A stretch of DNA of 56,127 nt from Bacteroidales bacterium (GCA_024400495.1 JAKSMR010000017.1:1-56127), one strand, 5' to 3'. Counted from the first letter of the stretch, positions 7,629-15,723 are shown. Notes: generated by a model from the letters alone, not told the origin. Numbers and translations: made by a program.

Positions 7629-9485
7629 ATGTTGGATACATTTTTAGGCTTTATAAAGTATATTTTCTCGTTCGACCCGAACAGCCCGTTGCTTTTTACG
7701 CAATTTCAGTTTTGGGCGTTCTTTGCATTGGTGTTTTCCGTTTTCAGTTTGATGCACAGCCGTGTATTGCTGAGAAATGCATTCCTATTCTTCATCAGCC
7801 TCTTCTTCTATTATAAGACGAGTGGTTGGTTTACTTTGATTCTGGTTTTCACCACCTTGTTCAACTATGTCAATGCCTTCGGAATTGAGAAGTCGAAGGG
7901 GGAAGCAGGAAAAAAGGTCTTCTTGATTTCGGGTCTGATTGTCAATCTTTTGACACTCTGCTATTTCAAGTATGCCTATCTCTTTGTTGATATGGTCCAT
8001 AGCATCTTCGGCATTCAGTTGCAGGTTTTCAATGCCTTCGCTTGGATGGGTAATGAGATTGCCGGAGTGCCTAAATTTAGTGTGGATGTCATTCTGCTTC
8101 CTGTGGGTATATCTTTCTTTACATTCCAGAGTATCAGTTACTTGATGGATATTTATAGAAAACGAATCACGCCTGTGAAAAACTTATTGGATTTCGGATT
8201 CTATATCAGTTTCTTCCCTCAGTTAGTGGCTGGTCCGATTGTGCGTGCCAAGGATTTCATTCCTCAGTTGCACAAAAAATTCTTCCTTTCTCGTCGCCAG
8301 TTTGGTATCGCCATCTTCTGGATTCTAAATGGTATGGCTAAGAAGATTATTCTTAGTGACTACATTGCGGTGAATTTTGTGGACCGTGTCTTTGATAACC
8401 CTACGATGTATTCAGGCTTTGAGAATCTTACCGCCTTATTTGAATACTCGTTGCAGGTGTATGCCGATTTCTCCGGTTATACGGACATAGCGATTGGTGT
8501 GGCGATGTTGATGGGTTTCTATTTGCCCAAGAACTTCAATTCGCCGTATAAGGCAAAGAATGCAGGAAACTTCTGGAAGCGTTGGCACATCTCCCTTTCC
8601 AAGTGGTTGCAGGATTACCTCTACATCCCGATGGGAGGAAATCGAAACGCAACTTTCGGTACTTATTTTTGGATTATCACCATTGCTTTGATTGCCGTTA
8701 TTCTTTCTGGTAATCTTTGGGTGGCTGCCATATTTATCCTCATCGCTTTGATTCTGACGGTGGTGGTGGCAATAAAGCCTGAAAAGTTGAAGAAGATAAC
8801 TACCAATTTGAACTCGATGAATACCATGCTCTTGGGTGGTCTTTGGCACGGTGCAAGTTTCAACTTCGTGATTTGGGGTGGATTGAATGGTGTCGGTATG
8901 GTCATCTTTAAGTTTTGGCGTGATATGAATATATATGTCCGCACATTGGTCATCTTTATCGTGACGGCTATTTTTGCCGTGCTTGACTACTGTTATCCGA
9001 TGCCGATCTTCAATATTGCGGTAGTTTGGACTGGTGTTACTTTCATTGGTACATTCTTGCGTATGCTCTATAATTTGTGTGGTTTCGCAGCCGAGTTGAA
9101 GTGGTTGGAGACGATATGGGCGGTTTTGCAGACGTTCACCTTCATCACGTGGACTCGTTTGTTCTTCCGTTCCGGTTCGAACTTGGATCCGGCAGAGGCG
9201 AATGAAACAGCATGGAATACAGCGAAGGATATGGTGAACCAGATAGGATCCAAGTGGGATACTTCGGTCATCCCGGACATGGTATATGCCTATCGGTATG
9301 TGTTCTCTTTGTTTGTCATCGGTATGATTATCCACTGGCTTCCTGAAAACTTCAAGCGTAGGTATCGTCTGTGGTTCGCTATGATGCCATTGCCGCTTAT
9401 GGTTTTTGTCGTTGTGGTTTCTGTGTTCATCATTTATCAGTTCATCACGGCAGATTTACAGAAGTTCATCTACTTCCAATTCTAA
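7629..9485 (+). CDS. MBOAT-family membrane O-acyltransferase (AlgI/DltB-like)
   Basis: This 618-residue integral membrane protein has about ten or more hydrophobic segments and MBOAT signatures: FPQLVAGPIVRAKDFIPQL near residue 195, FWKRWHISLSKWLQDYLYIP near 315, and LLGGLWHGASFNFVIWGG near 400, whose histidine is the expected catalytic residue. The protein would move an acyl group from a cytoplasmic donor across the membrane to an exported acceptor. It follows the two SGNH genes with only 4 bp between, so the three form one operon. The length exceeds a minimal MBOAT (~480) because of a longer C-terminal membrane region. Confidence 0.9.
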   Translation: MLDTFLGFIKYIFSFDPNSPLLFTQFQFWAFFALVFSVFSLMHSRVLLRNAFLFFISLFFYYKTSGWFTLILVFTTLFNYVNAFGIEKSKGEAGKKVFLISGLIVNLLTLCYFKYAYLFVDMVHSIFGIQLQVFNAFAWMGNEIAGVPKFSVDVILLPVGISFFTFQSISYLMDIYRKRITPVKNLLDFGFYISFFPQLVAGPIVRAKDFIPQLHKKFFLSRRQFGIAIFWILNGMAKKIILSDYIAVNFVDRVFDNPTMYSGFENLTALFEYSLQVYADFSGYTDIAIGVAMLMGFYLPKNFNSPYKAKNAGNFWKRWHISLSKWLQDYLYIPMGGNRNATFGTYFWIITIALIAVILSGNLWVAAIFILIALILTVVVAIKPEKLKKITTNLNSMNTMLLGGLWHGASFNFVIWGGLNGVGMVIFKFWRDMNIYVRTLVIFIVTAIFAVLDYCYPMPIFNIAVVWTGVTFIGTFLRMLYNLCGFAAELKWLETIWAVLQTFTFITWTRLFFRSGSNLDPAEANETAWNTAKDMVNQIGSKWDTSVIPDMVYAYRYVFSLFVIGMIIHWLPENFKRRYRLWFAMMPLPLMVFVVVVSVFIIYQFITADLQKFIYFQF

Positions 9486-9569
9486 TCATTATGGAGGAAC
9501 AAGGAACGCTTTGAATGTCAATTGATTTCATTTCTTTTGGGAATTGTTTTGTAGTTAAAAACCTTTTTG

Positions 9570-9577
9570 TATATTTG
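9570..9577 (+). promoter_or_regulatory. Promoter with no gene downstream
   Basis: TATATTTG fits TAnnTTTG, with TTTTG at 9547-9551 about 18 bp upstream, a good Bacteroidota promoter. It drives no plus-strand gene; a terminator follows within 65 bp. Confidence 0.5.
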
Positions 9578-9583
9578 CATTGT

Positions 9584-9647
9584 AAAGCAATCGCTTTAAA
9601 AGTATGCGGGGGGGGTCCTTAATTGGAATCCTCCCGTGCCCTTTTTT
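9584..9647 (+). ncRNA. Candidate short RNA ending in a G-tract terminator
   Basis: From the predicted start at about 9584, a ~64-nt transcript would end at a hairpin in which GC plus eight Gs and TCC (9606-9618) fold with GGA through CCTCCCGTGC (9624-9639), followed by six Ts. There is no open frame of note. This could be a small RNA, or simply a promoter next to the terminator of the MBOAT operon. Expression evidence is needed. Confidence 0.35.
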
Positions 9648-9809
9648 ATAATTGAATGTGTATGTGATTTCTCTATCCCACACCTTGTTTGTAGGCAATG
9701 GTCACCCTTTCGTTTTCTGCCGTAGGCTCAAGGTGTTTATCCTGATGATTTTTCGTTGTCTTAGCTCCTTTCACGAACACTCCAGCCAATAATGTTAATT
9801 GTGTGCCAT

Positions 9810-10607
9810 TTATTTGATTAGTGAATGTTCTTTCAAAGAGTAGAATCCATAGTATCCTTCAACGAAAGTGAGACGAACGGAATCTGCCTCAAAAGGTTGA
9901 CTGTAATAGACATTTGTGAAGGTCTGATTATCTGTATGGGGCATTGAAAAGATCTTGTCGGCAGATAAATAAGGCAAAATGTCAACAAACAGACGGTTGG
10001 GCATCGGTAAAGTTTCCCTTGTCGGGGTGTTCGCCAAGAGTTTTGGGTTGATGGGATTGAAATAGGCTTTGTAGATATAGTATTTCCCTCCTCCTTTATG
10101 TTCCATCTCCTTTGCTTCTTTTGAAGTTATAGGAACGGTAACGACGCAAGAACTTCGATCAATTTTATCGTTTATTAGTCCGAAAATTGCATGGAATAGA
10201 CCAAAATGAATGAATAATGCGATAAAGCCTGCGCATACACTATCGGTCAGTAGCCATTTTTTATTCAATGGTCTGGGTATTTTTTCTTTTTGATACTTGC
10301 CGTAAAAAAAGCATAAAGCTATGGGAAATAAGGAATAGAAAAGTAGTAACCAAAATGGGGTGTAAGTATCGTAACAAACTATGAGAAAAGCGATCGTTAG
10401 TATAATAAAAATGGATGCAATTATATAAGGGTTCACATAATTAATAAAGAATTGTAGATTCTTGTTGTCATATTTTCCGGTCGATTCAAGATCAATTCTC
10501 TGTTTGTATCGGCCCCATTCTTTTACAATTAATTTGTATCCGCCTCTAAAAAAGAAGAATTCTAATACAACCAGAAAAATCAATAATAGAAAGAAATATT
10601 TGTCCAT
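9810..10607 (-). CDS. Four-helix membrane protein of unknown function
   Basis: The product is about 265 residues from the ATG at 10607 (MDKYFFLLLIF); an in-frame ATG 18 bp upstream also exists. Hydrophobic segments lie near residues 3-20, 65-85, 88-105 and 130-150, followed by a soluble C-terminal domain of ~115 residues (from about SSCVVTVPITSKEAKEM), probably extracytoplasmic. I do not recognise the family. It stands alone between the short-RNA region and pncB, with AT-rich flanks, and no operon partner is apparent. Confidence 0.7.
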   Translation of the reverse strand: MDKYFFLLLIFLVVLEFFFFRGGYKLIVKEWGRYKQRIDLESTGKYDNKNLQFFINYVNPYIIASIFIILTIAFLIVCYDTYTPFWLLLFYSLFPIALCFFYGKYQKEKIPRPLNKKWLLTDSVCAGFIALFIHFGLFHAIFGLINDKIDRSSCVVTVPITSKEAKEMEHKGGGKYYIYKAYFNPINPKLLANTPTRETLPMPNRLFVDILPYLSADKIFSMPHTDNQTFTNVYYSQPFEADSVRLTFVEGYYGFYSLKEHSLIK

Positions 10608-10761
10608 TGAATCGGAATTATACAATTAACGTCAAATCAGAGAATTTTAAATGGTTGATAATTTAGTGATTAGTGTTTTCTTCGTGTTTAAAAAGTGAGA
10701 AAAAAACGAACGAAAAACAACGCTATGCCTTACCGAAGGCAAAATTATTGAATTTTTCTGT

Positions 10762-10893
10762 TTACTCACGAAATTTGGCCACTTTTGGCAAGTTGGCAAA
10801 GAAGCGTTCCATTGGTTCGGGAAAATCTTCAAAATGAAGCTCCCACTGCTGCTTGTTGGTCCACAATAAGAAGAAGTTGCTTTTAATCTGATA
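10762..10893 (-). pseudogene. Coding-like fragment without a start codon
   Basis: Minus-strand codons ending at TAA 10762-10764 read a plausible protein tail (YQIKSNFFLLWTNKQQW, later FPEPMERFFANLPKVAKF). No suitable start lies upstream before the pncB terminator. This may be the C-terminal remnant of a decayed gene, or a short gene starting at the internal ATG (MERFF). I recognise no family. Confidence 0.3.
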
Positions 10894-10928
10894 AAATAGC
10901 GAAGGAGGGCCGCGAACGATCCTCCTTC
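10891..10928 (-). terminator. Terminator downstream of pncB
   Basis: GAAGGAGG (10901-10908) pairs with CCTCCTTC (10921-10928) in 8 bp around a 12-nt loop. On the minus strand it is followed by GCTATTTTATC, placing an intrinsic terminator 26 bp after the pncB stop. Confidence 0.6.
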
Positions 10929-10953
10929 TATGTTGCCTGAAAAATCCTAAAGA

Positions 10954-12147
10954 TTAGTGTGTCATTCTCCATTCGATGCAACGAAGAAGATACTCGATGT
11001 AGGCCGGGTCTTTGCATGTTGATTTGCCTTTCGTGTCAGAGATTTTAGCCACAGGGCTGTAGTTGGCCTCGGTCACTTTCATCACGATGTTGAGCGGCTT
11101 CTCGCAAGTGTCGTTTGATAAGAATGTTCCGATTCCGAAAGCGACTTTTGCCTTGCCTTTGAAATATTTGTAGATGGCGGTAGCGCGGTCGAAATCCAAA
11201 CTGTCGCTGAAGAGGAGCGTCTTTTCCTCTGGATTGATGCCCAAGTCGCGGTAGTGGCGTATCATCTTGTCTCCCCATTCGTAAGGGTCTCCGCTGTCGT
11301 GTCTTACTCCGTCAAAGAGTTTAGAGTAGGTCAGCCTGAAGTCCTTGAGGAAACAGTCTGTGGTGATGGTGTCCGTTAGGGCGATACCGTTGAGTACGCC
11401 GTATTCTTTAACCCATGCGTCGAGGGCGAACTTGTTGGAGTAGGCTGGGTTGTGCTCGTGGTAGCCTTGACCTACCGTCATGATCCACTCATGGGCCATC
11501 GTACCCATGGCTTTCAAGTTGTATTTCATGGCGAGAAAGACGTTGGAGGTGCCGATGAAGCCTGGAATGTCGCTCTCCTTTAGTTTGCGCACCATTAGGT
11601 CTTGCGCCTCGAAAGAGAGTCGTCTTCTCATGCCGAATTCAGAGAAACTGCCGATCTCGTATGCGCCCGACTTCAACTTTGCCACCTTCTCGTCCAAACG
11701 TTGTTTGAAAGAGTCGAGTAGGACAGGGTAGTCGAAGTTCATTCTGAAATAGACCTCGTTGACGATGGCAAGGACCGGTGTCTCGTATTGTGACGTGTTG
11801 AACCAACTGCCGCAAGTCTCGATGAAGAGGCCACAGTCGCCCTCCTGGCGAATGTCGAAGTCCTCGTAGCGAGGGTGCCAGTATCTCAAGAAATCGACGT
11901 AGCTCTCCTTAAACCACACTTGTTTGTCGAGCAAGTACATCAATTCTTCTTCTGTGAATGACAGGGTACAATATAGTTTGATTTGGCGTTTGATCTCTTC
12001 CTCCATTTCGGTTGTGAACTTCACGTCCTTGTTGCGGCAAGTGAAAGTCCAAGTTGTTTTTGCATCGTTAAATTGGTGAAATATCGCTTGACCCATAGAG
12101 AATTTGTATAGGTCAGTGTCTAAAAGTGAATTAATGATCTGTTCCAT
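10954..12147 (-). CDS. pncB: Nicotinate phosphoribosyltransferase
   Basis: This 397-residue enzyme joins nicotinate to PRPP to make nicotinate mononucleotide in NAD salvage. The N terminus NSLLDTDLYKFSMGQAIFH is the family hallmark; further conserved blocks are TSQYETPVLAIVNE near residue 115, the RRLSFEAQDL region, GTSNVFLAMKY, and the phosphate-binding FDGVRHDSGDPYEWGDK region. The frame extends 11 codons upstream, but the ATG at 12147 fits the family start. It lies downstream of the nicotinamidase gene on the same strand, and the two catalyse successive steps; a terminator between them suggests partly separate expression. Confidence 0.95.
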   Translation of the reverse strand: MEQIINSLLDTDLYKFSMGQAIFHQFNDAKTTWTFTCRNKDVKFTTEMEEEIKRQIKLYCTLSFTEEELMYLLDKQVWFKESYVDFLRYWHPRYEDFDIRQEGDCGLFIETCGSWFNTSQYETPVLAIVNEVYFRMNFDYPVLLDSFKQRLDEKVAKLKSGAYEIGSFSEFGMRRRLSFEAQDLMVRKLKESDIPGFIGTSNVFLAMKYNLKAMGTMAHEWIMTVGQGYHEHNPAYSNKFALDAWVKEYGVLNGIALTDTITTDCFLKDFRLTYSKLFDGVRHDSGDPYEWGDKMIRHYRDLGINPEEKTLLFSDSLDFDRATAIYKYFKGKAKVAFGIGTFLSNDTCEKPLNIVMKVTEANYSPVAKISDTKGKSTCKDPAYIEYLLRCIEWRMTH

Positions 12148-12180
12148 ACTTAAACAGTTTTGAATGTAGGAAAATAACAA

Positions 12181-12210
12181 CGAAGGCGAGACTTGTGGGC
12201 CTCGTCTTCG
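12181..12210 (-). terminator. Hairpin between pncA and pncB
   Basis: CGAAGGCGAG (12181-12190) pairs with CTCGTCTTCG (12201-12210), ten pairs including one G-T. On the minus strand a T-rich stretch (TTGTTATTTTCC) follows. This would end or attenuate the pncA message before pncB. Confidence 0.6.
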
Positions 12211-12238
12211 TCCTATAGTGAAATTCGGATTTGAATTT

Positions 12239-12763
12239 TTATTCGGAAACTTCGATTTGGCAGGATTTCATAACTTCAAGGGCGGCTTTGTGCTTCTCGG
12301 GCGTCAAGCCTGCACAACATTTCCCATCCACTTTTACCGTCAATTCAGGGAAAGCCACTTTGATGGCCAAAGCATTGCTAACCACACAGATGTCCGTACA
12401 AGTGCCCACTAATTCCACCTCTTGGAAAGATTTCAATTTGGTTTTCTTCCATTTGTTCCATCCAAAAGTTGGCTTGTTGATTATTTTTGACTGTTTGCGA
12501 GAAGGCTTCAACTCATTCACGATTTGCCATCCCCAAGTGCCTTCGATGCAGTGAGCCACAGGCAATCTTCTGCCTTCTTGTGTCTCTGGATAGTCAGATC
12601 TGTGTGTGTCACGCGTAAACCAGACAATGTTGCCCTCTTGTCTGTATGCCTCAATTTTTTCTTTAATCAGAGGGATTATCGCTTCTGCCTCTTTGTTGGC
12701 CAAAGATCCTGTCACGAAATCATTCTGCATATCGATGACTATTAAACATTTCTTCATGATCAT
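12239..12763 (-). CDS. pncA: Nicotinamidase (isochorismatase-fold cysteine hydrolase)
   Basis: This 174-residue protein begins KKCLIVIDMQNDFVTGSL, with the catalytic aspartate in IDMQNDF, and carries VGTCTDICVVSNAL near residue 120 with the catalytic cysteine of the isochorismatase/nicotinamidase fold. It deamidates nicotinamide to nicotinate, the substrate of the PncB enzyme encoded just downstream. Length is somewhat short but normal for bacterial PncA. Two in-frame starts, two codons apart, are possible. The -7 box on the minus strand at 12848-12855 is a likely promoter. Confidence 0.85.
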   Translation of the reverse strand: MIMKKCLIVIDMQNDFVTGSLANKEAEAIIPLIKEKIEAYRQEGNIVWFTRDTHRSDYPETQEGRRLPVAHCIEGTWGWQIVNELKPSRKQSKIINKPTFGWNKWKKTKLKSFQEVELVGTCTDICVVSNALAIKVAFPELTVKVDGKCCAGLTPEKHKAALEVMKSCQIEVSE

Positions 12764-12847
12764 TCCCCTTTATAAGTTTGCCCAAATAAGGATGAGCTTA
12801 ATTCTTAATGGAATTGAATGTGTGTTTTGTTCACCTTACTTGTTCTA

Positions 12848-12855
12848 CAAAAATA
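12848..12855 (-). promoter_or_regulatory. Promoter of pncA
   Basis: On the minus strand this is TATTTTTG, fitting TAnnTTTG, with a TTG about 18 bp upstream (plus-strand CAA near 12873-12875). It lies 85 bp upstream of the pncA start. Confidence 0.45.
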
Positions 12856-12921
12856 AATCAAATACTTAATATTTACAAGAGACAAGTTTTATTTGTGCTT
12901 TTTTATTAATCTTGATTTGAA

Positions 12922-12932
12922 TTTAATGATAT
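12922..12932 (+). repeat. Candidate left attachment core (attL)
   Basis: TTTAATGATAT occurs here and again at 51124-51134, flanking the whole prophage. It sits in AT-rich DNA between pncA and the first phage gene. Because both flanks are AT-rich, an 11-bp match by chance is possible. Confidence 0.35.
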
Positions 12933-12989
12933 TAAAAGTCAAAGCCGTTAAATGTCCGCATAAATTAATGAATTTTAGGAATTTAGCCT

Positions 12990-13010
12990 CGGGCGTTTGG
13001 AAAACACCCG
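12990..13010 (-). terminator. Weak hairpin after the phage lysis operon
   Basis: CGGG-GTTT (12990-12998) pairs with AAAC-CCCG (13002-13010), interrupted by a C/A mismatch, in a short stem 42 bp after the spanin-like gene. There is no strong T-tract on the minus strand, so its terminator role is tentative. Confidence 0.35.
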
Positions 13011-13052
13011 CCAAAAGGCACGATTACCCGCACTTTTCGCTTCACAATAGTT

Positions 13053-13466
13053 TCACAAATTTTTCCGACGCGCCAAGACGACTATGACCAAGGCCGCCAG
13101 GCATAGCAACAGCAACAACAGGGAGAACTTCCCGAATTTAGCGAAGAACTTGTCCGCCCATTTCGCCTCCGCCTCTTCATATCTCACCTCCACGGTAGTG
13201 ACGGTGTCGGTCTTCGATACGTACACGGAATCCGTCTTTATCAAGTATCTGTCGATATATTTGTACTCGTATTTTATCAGCGTGTCGCCTTTCTCCTTCA
13301 CGTACACGGAATCGTATGTGACAACGCTGTCCGTTTTTTCTCGCACCTGCACGACGGTGTCGTGTACACTTACCGGCACCTCTACGTATTTCGCCTGCGC
13401 GCATGACACGCACAGGTATAAGATCGTGGCCACCACGGCCAGCACAGCCGCTATTTTGTATCTCAT
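13053..13466 (-). CDS. Spanin-like lysis protein (candidate unimolecular spanin)
   Basis: This 137-residue protein begins at the ATG overlapping the endolysin stop (ATGA). It has an N-terminal export segment rich in Ala/Val/Leu ending in CVSCA, which can be read as a lipoprotein cleavage site. A periplasmic middle of repeated beta-like segments follows (HDTVVQV, YDSVYVKEKGDTLIKYEY, KTDSVYVSKTDTV). It ends in a strong C-terminal membrane segment (FSLLLLLLCLAALVIVVLA) and a basic tail. That is the layout of u-spanins such as T1 gp11, which join outer and inner membranes at the end of lysis. Position beside endolysin and holin-like genes supports it. Not proven by homology. Confidence 0.55.
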   Translation of the reverse strand: MRYKIAAVLAVVATILYLCVSCAQAKYVEVPVSVHDTVVQVREKTDSVVTYDSVYVKEKGDTLIKYEYKYIDRYLIKTDSVYVSKTDTVTTVEVRYEEAEAKWADKFFAKFGKFSLLLLLLCLAALVIVVLARRKNL

Positions 13467-13903
13467 CGCTCGCATTCTCTTAGCATGTTTATTATCTTCT
13501 TTACCGTCTGCGCGTAGGACGGGCTGGTCGAGTAGCCGCCCTTCGCTACTGCGTCTATGAACTCTTCGTCCGAATTGGCCTCGAACGCCTTGGCGTATCT
13601 GGAAAGCCCGCTTATCAGCTCCGCGTAATCGACGAAGCTGTCCCGCGCATCCTTGTATTTTCTGAACCGGCATATCCTCACGACACGTTCCCCGTTTATG
13701 TACTCGAAGGTTCGTACTTCTTGCACGTCCCCCTTCCACGTGCCTCCCGCCTTGATGCCGAAATAGTTGTTTCCCGACACGGACTTTCCCCAACCCGTCT
13801 CAAGCGCGCCTTGCGCAAGTATGACGAGGTGCGGTATTCCATATTTGTACTCGATCTGCTTGCAGATCTGGTTGTATTCGTCGTAGTATTCCTTTACCGT
13901 CAT
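13463..13903 (-). CDS. Phage endolysin, glucosaminidase domain
   Basis: This 146-residue protein is essentially one FlgJ-type glucosaminidase domain. The stretch PHLVILAQGALETGWGKS near residues 24-41 holds the presumed catalytic glutamate (E in ALETGWG), followed by GNNYFGIKAGGTWKG and, near the end, GYSTSPSYAQTVKKII. It would cut peptidoglycan glycan strands at lysis. No signal peptide is visible, so release should depend on a holin; the holin-like gene lies immediately upstream. The stop overlaps the spanin-like start by 4 bp, and the start abuts the upstream stop, so the lysis genes are tightly coupled. Confidence 0.85.
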   Translation of the reverse strand: MTVKEYYDEYNQICKQIEYKYGIPHLVILAQGALETGWGKSVSGNNYFGIKAGGTWKGDVQEVRTFEYINGERVVRICRFRKYKDARDSFVDYAELISGLSRYAKAFEANSDEEFIDAVAKGGYSTSPSYAQTVKKIINMLRECER

Positions 13904-14212
13904 TTAGTCAATCTCCTCCGCTTTCTTGTCCAGGTAATCGGCCAGCCTCTTTTTAGTCGGGCAGTCAGGCTTGTCGCACGACAATATTATCGACTGCATT
14001 TTCGTGAGGTCCGTTCGGAGCCCCTTTATTCTTTTGTCCGACCGTTCTATTTTTTCCTCGATCTCCTTTCTTCGCTGGTTGCGCTCCTCGATCTCCTCCG
14101 CATGTTTCTTGTCGCTCTCTTCGACCCTTCGCTTTATGATCCAGGTTATCCCTCCTAACACCGCTGTGAGAATAGGGGATATCACGTATAAGTATATGCT
14201 GTTGTCCTCCAT
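13904..14212 (-). CDS. Holin-like small membrane protein
   Basis: This 102-residue protein has one N-terminal membrane segment (IYLYVISPILTAVLGGITWII) followed by a long, highly charged coiled coil (residues ~30-80, EESDKKHAEEIEERNQ and onward) and a Cys-containing end (SCDKPDCP). Its size, single membrane segment and location directly upstream of the endolysin gene suggest a class III-like holin or holin-associated protein. No family signature is seen. The stop TAA is immediately followed by the endolysin ATG. Confidence 0.5.
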   Translation of the reverse strand: MEDNSIYLYVISPILTAVLGGITWIIKRRVEESDKKHAEEIEERNQRRKEIEEKIERSDKRIKGLRTDLTKMQSIILSCDKPDCPTKKRLADYLDKKAEEID

Positions 14213-14223
14213 GCCCGCGTCCG

Positions 14224-14649
14224 TTAAAAGTGTGTTTCCCTAAGTCTGTTCGCCCCTATGTAGAAGTTCGACCTGTTTCTCGCTTCGTCCTTGTCGAGTC
14301 GTTCCGCTCCGTGTATGAGCAGTTTCCCCTCGCTGACCAGCTTGAGCCATTCCTTCGCCCTGTCGTATCTGTCCTGGCGCACCTTGCTCATCTTGTAAGG
14401 GTTGTGGGCGCAGAATATGTGGTAAACGGCTATGTCCTTCGCATACATGAGGACGAGCGGGTTCCTTTCGTCGCCCGTTTTGGAGAACACCGCGTCAACG
14501 TCGTATCGGGCGGACAGATAGCCCTTCATCTCCTCGATTGCGTCGTTCTCGCATTGTTCGACCACGGTGCCGTCCGAGCGCGTCAACGCGTCGAGTATTT
14601 CGGCGTGTATCGTGCTGTCGTAGTCCTCGGGGCGTATAAAATTGCTCAT
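14224..14649 (-). CDS. Mu gp36-like protein (DUF1320)
   Basis: This 141-residue protein starts MSNFIRPEDYDSTIHAEIL, the typical opening of the Mu gp36/DUF1320 family, and continues with an YLSARYDVDAVF block and a helical end (KVRQDRYDRAKEWLKLVSEG). Family members are head or head-tail connector components of Mu-like phages. It is the first gene of the minus-strand late operon that also carries the lysis genes. Its start faces the protease/scaffold gene across a promoter region with a perfect 16-bp palindrome at 14684-14699. Confidence 0.75.
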   Translation of the reverse strand: MSNFIRPEDYDSTIHAEILDALTRSDGTVVEQCENDAIEEMKGYLSARYDVDAVFSKTGDERNPLVLMYAKDIAVYHIFCAHNPYKMSKVRQDRYDRAKEWLKLVSEGKLLIHGAERLDKDEARNRSNFYIGANRLRETHF

Positions 14650-14672
14650 CTTATTATAATTATTAGATTTAT

Positions 14673-14710
14673 TTTGCTAATATATAGAATATATTCTATT
14701 TTAGCGAAAA
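14673..14710. promoter_or_regulatory. Divergent late promoter with 16-bp palindromic operator (site 1)
   Basis: The perfect palindrome ATAGAATATATTCTAT occupies 14684-14699. It is flanked on both sides, in mirror orientation, by TTAGC(g/a)AAA, which sits where a -7 box would be for the gp36 operon on one side and the protease/capsid operon on the other. Nearly the same extended dyad occurs at 41832-41869, and a variant at 47026-47054. Confidence 0.65.
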
Positions 14711-14725
14711 TCAAACCAAGTAAAT

Positions 14726-14741
14726 ATAGATTATATTCTAT
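14726..14741 (+). promoter_or_regulatory. Second operator copy overlapping the protease start codon
   Basis: ATAGATTATATTCTAT keeps both outer half-sites of site 1 and starts 42 bp (about four helical turns) after it. It covers the first two bases of the ATG at 14740, so a bound protein could also affect initiation. Confidence 0.5.
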
Positions 14742-15723
14742 GGATAAAATTAAGTTGCTGCTCTACGGGGAAATAGGCTGGGAAGTGGAGTCGAAAGAGG
14801 TCGTAACTTATCTTGACGAGCATAAGGGCGACGAGATCGAGATGCACGTCAATTCGCCCGGGGGTGACGTGTTCGAGGCAATCGCAATCCGTTCGGCCGT
14901 GTTGGCCCATCCGAACCTCTCCATAGTCGTCGACTCGATGGCCGCGTCGGCCGCCGCGATCATCTCGCTGTGCGGAAAGCCGCTGGCCATGGCAGAGTAT
15001 AGCCGCCTGATGCTGCACTCGGCGAGTTCCTACGCGTCTGGAAACGCAAAAGAGATAGAAAAGCAGCTCGCCATGCTCCGCTCCATCGACGAAGACTTGG
15101 CCTCGATGATCGCAGGCAAGATGGGCAAGGGCAAGGACGAGGTGCTGGAGGAGTACTTCGACGGAAAGGACCATTGGCTGACCGCCGAGGAAGTCGTCGG
15201 AATGGGGATAGCTTCGATGGTGGAGAAGCCGAAGGCGGACGACCTTTCGGCGAAGTCCTTCTTCGACTGCGTCAATGGCGAGAGACACGGAAATCACATT
15301 AAAAAATCATATTCAGACATGGACATCACAAAAATCCAATCGGTCGTGGCATTCAAGGACTGCAACACCGAAGACGAGGTGGTCGAAACGGCCAAGGCGC
15401 AGGAGGCCTTGATCGCCGACAAGACCGCAGAGATCGAGGAGAGGGACGCAAAAATCGCGGAATTGGAGGCGAAGGTTGCGGAGTACGAGAACGAGAAGGC
15501 CATCTCCGACGCGGTCGAGGAAGGCCGAATGACGGAGGAGCAGGCGGGCATCTGCCGAAACCTCATCAAGAGCGACCGAGAGAACGCACTCAAGATGATC
15601 AGCTCGATGACCACGCCCGCCGGACAGGCAAAGGTGTCCGACTTCATCAAGGGCGAGGGCGTAAAGGCTGACAGAAAGAGCTATTTCCAGGAGGAGATGG
15701 ACCGAATAGCGAACAGTAAGTAA
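14740..15723 (+). CDS. ClpP/S49-type prohead protease fused to scaffold
   Basis: This 327-residue protein has two parts. Residues 1-~185 are a ClpP-like serine protease: NSPGGDVFEAIAIRSAV near 37, VDSMAASAAAIISLCG near 64 with the nucleophile serine in AASAAA, and RLMLHSASSY near 88 with the catalytic histidine. From about residue 205 a long coiled coil (ALIADKTAEIEERDAKIAEL) and a C-terminal helical region follow, typical of a scaffold that is cleaved during capsid maturation. The frame is open far upstream, but the ATG at 14740 begins the protease fold and follows the promoter. It precedes the capsid gene by 24 bp. Confidence 0.85.
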   Translation: MDKIKLLLYGEIGWEVESKEVVTYLDEHKGDEIEMHVNSPGGDVFEAIAIRSAVLAHPNLSIVVDSMAASAAAIISLCGKPLAMAEYSRLMLHSASSYASGNAKEIEKQLAMLRSIDEDLASMIAGKMGKGKDEVLEEYFDGKDHWLTAEEVVGMGIASMVEKPKADDLSAKSFFDCVNGERHGNHIKKSYSDMDITKIQSVVAFKDCNTEDEVVETAKAQEALIADKTAEIEERDAKIAELEAKVAEYENEKAISDAVEEGRMTEEQAGICRNLIKSDRENALKMISSMTTPAGQAKVSDFIKGEGVKADRKSYFQEEMDRIANSK

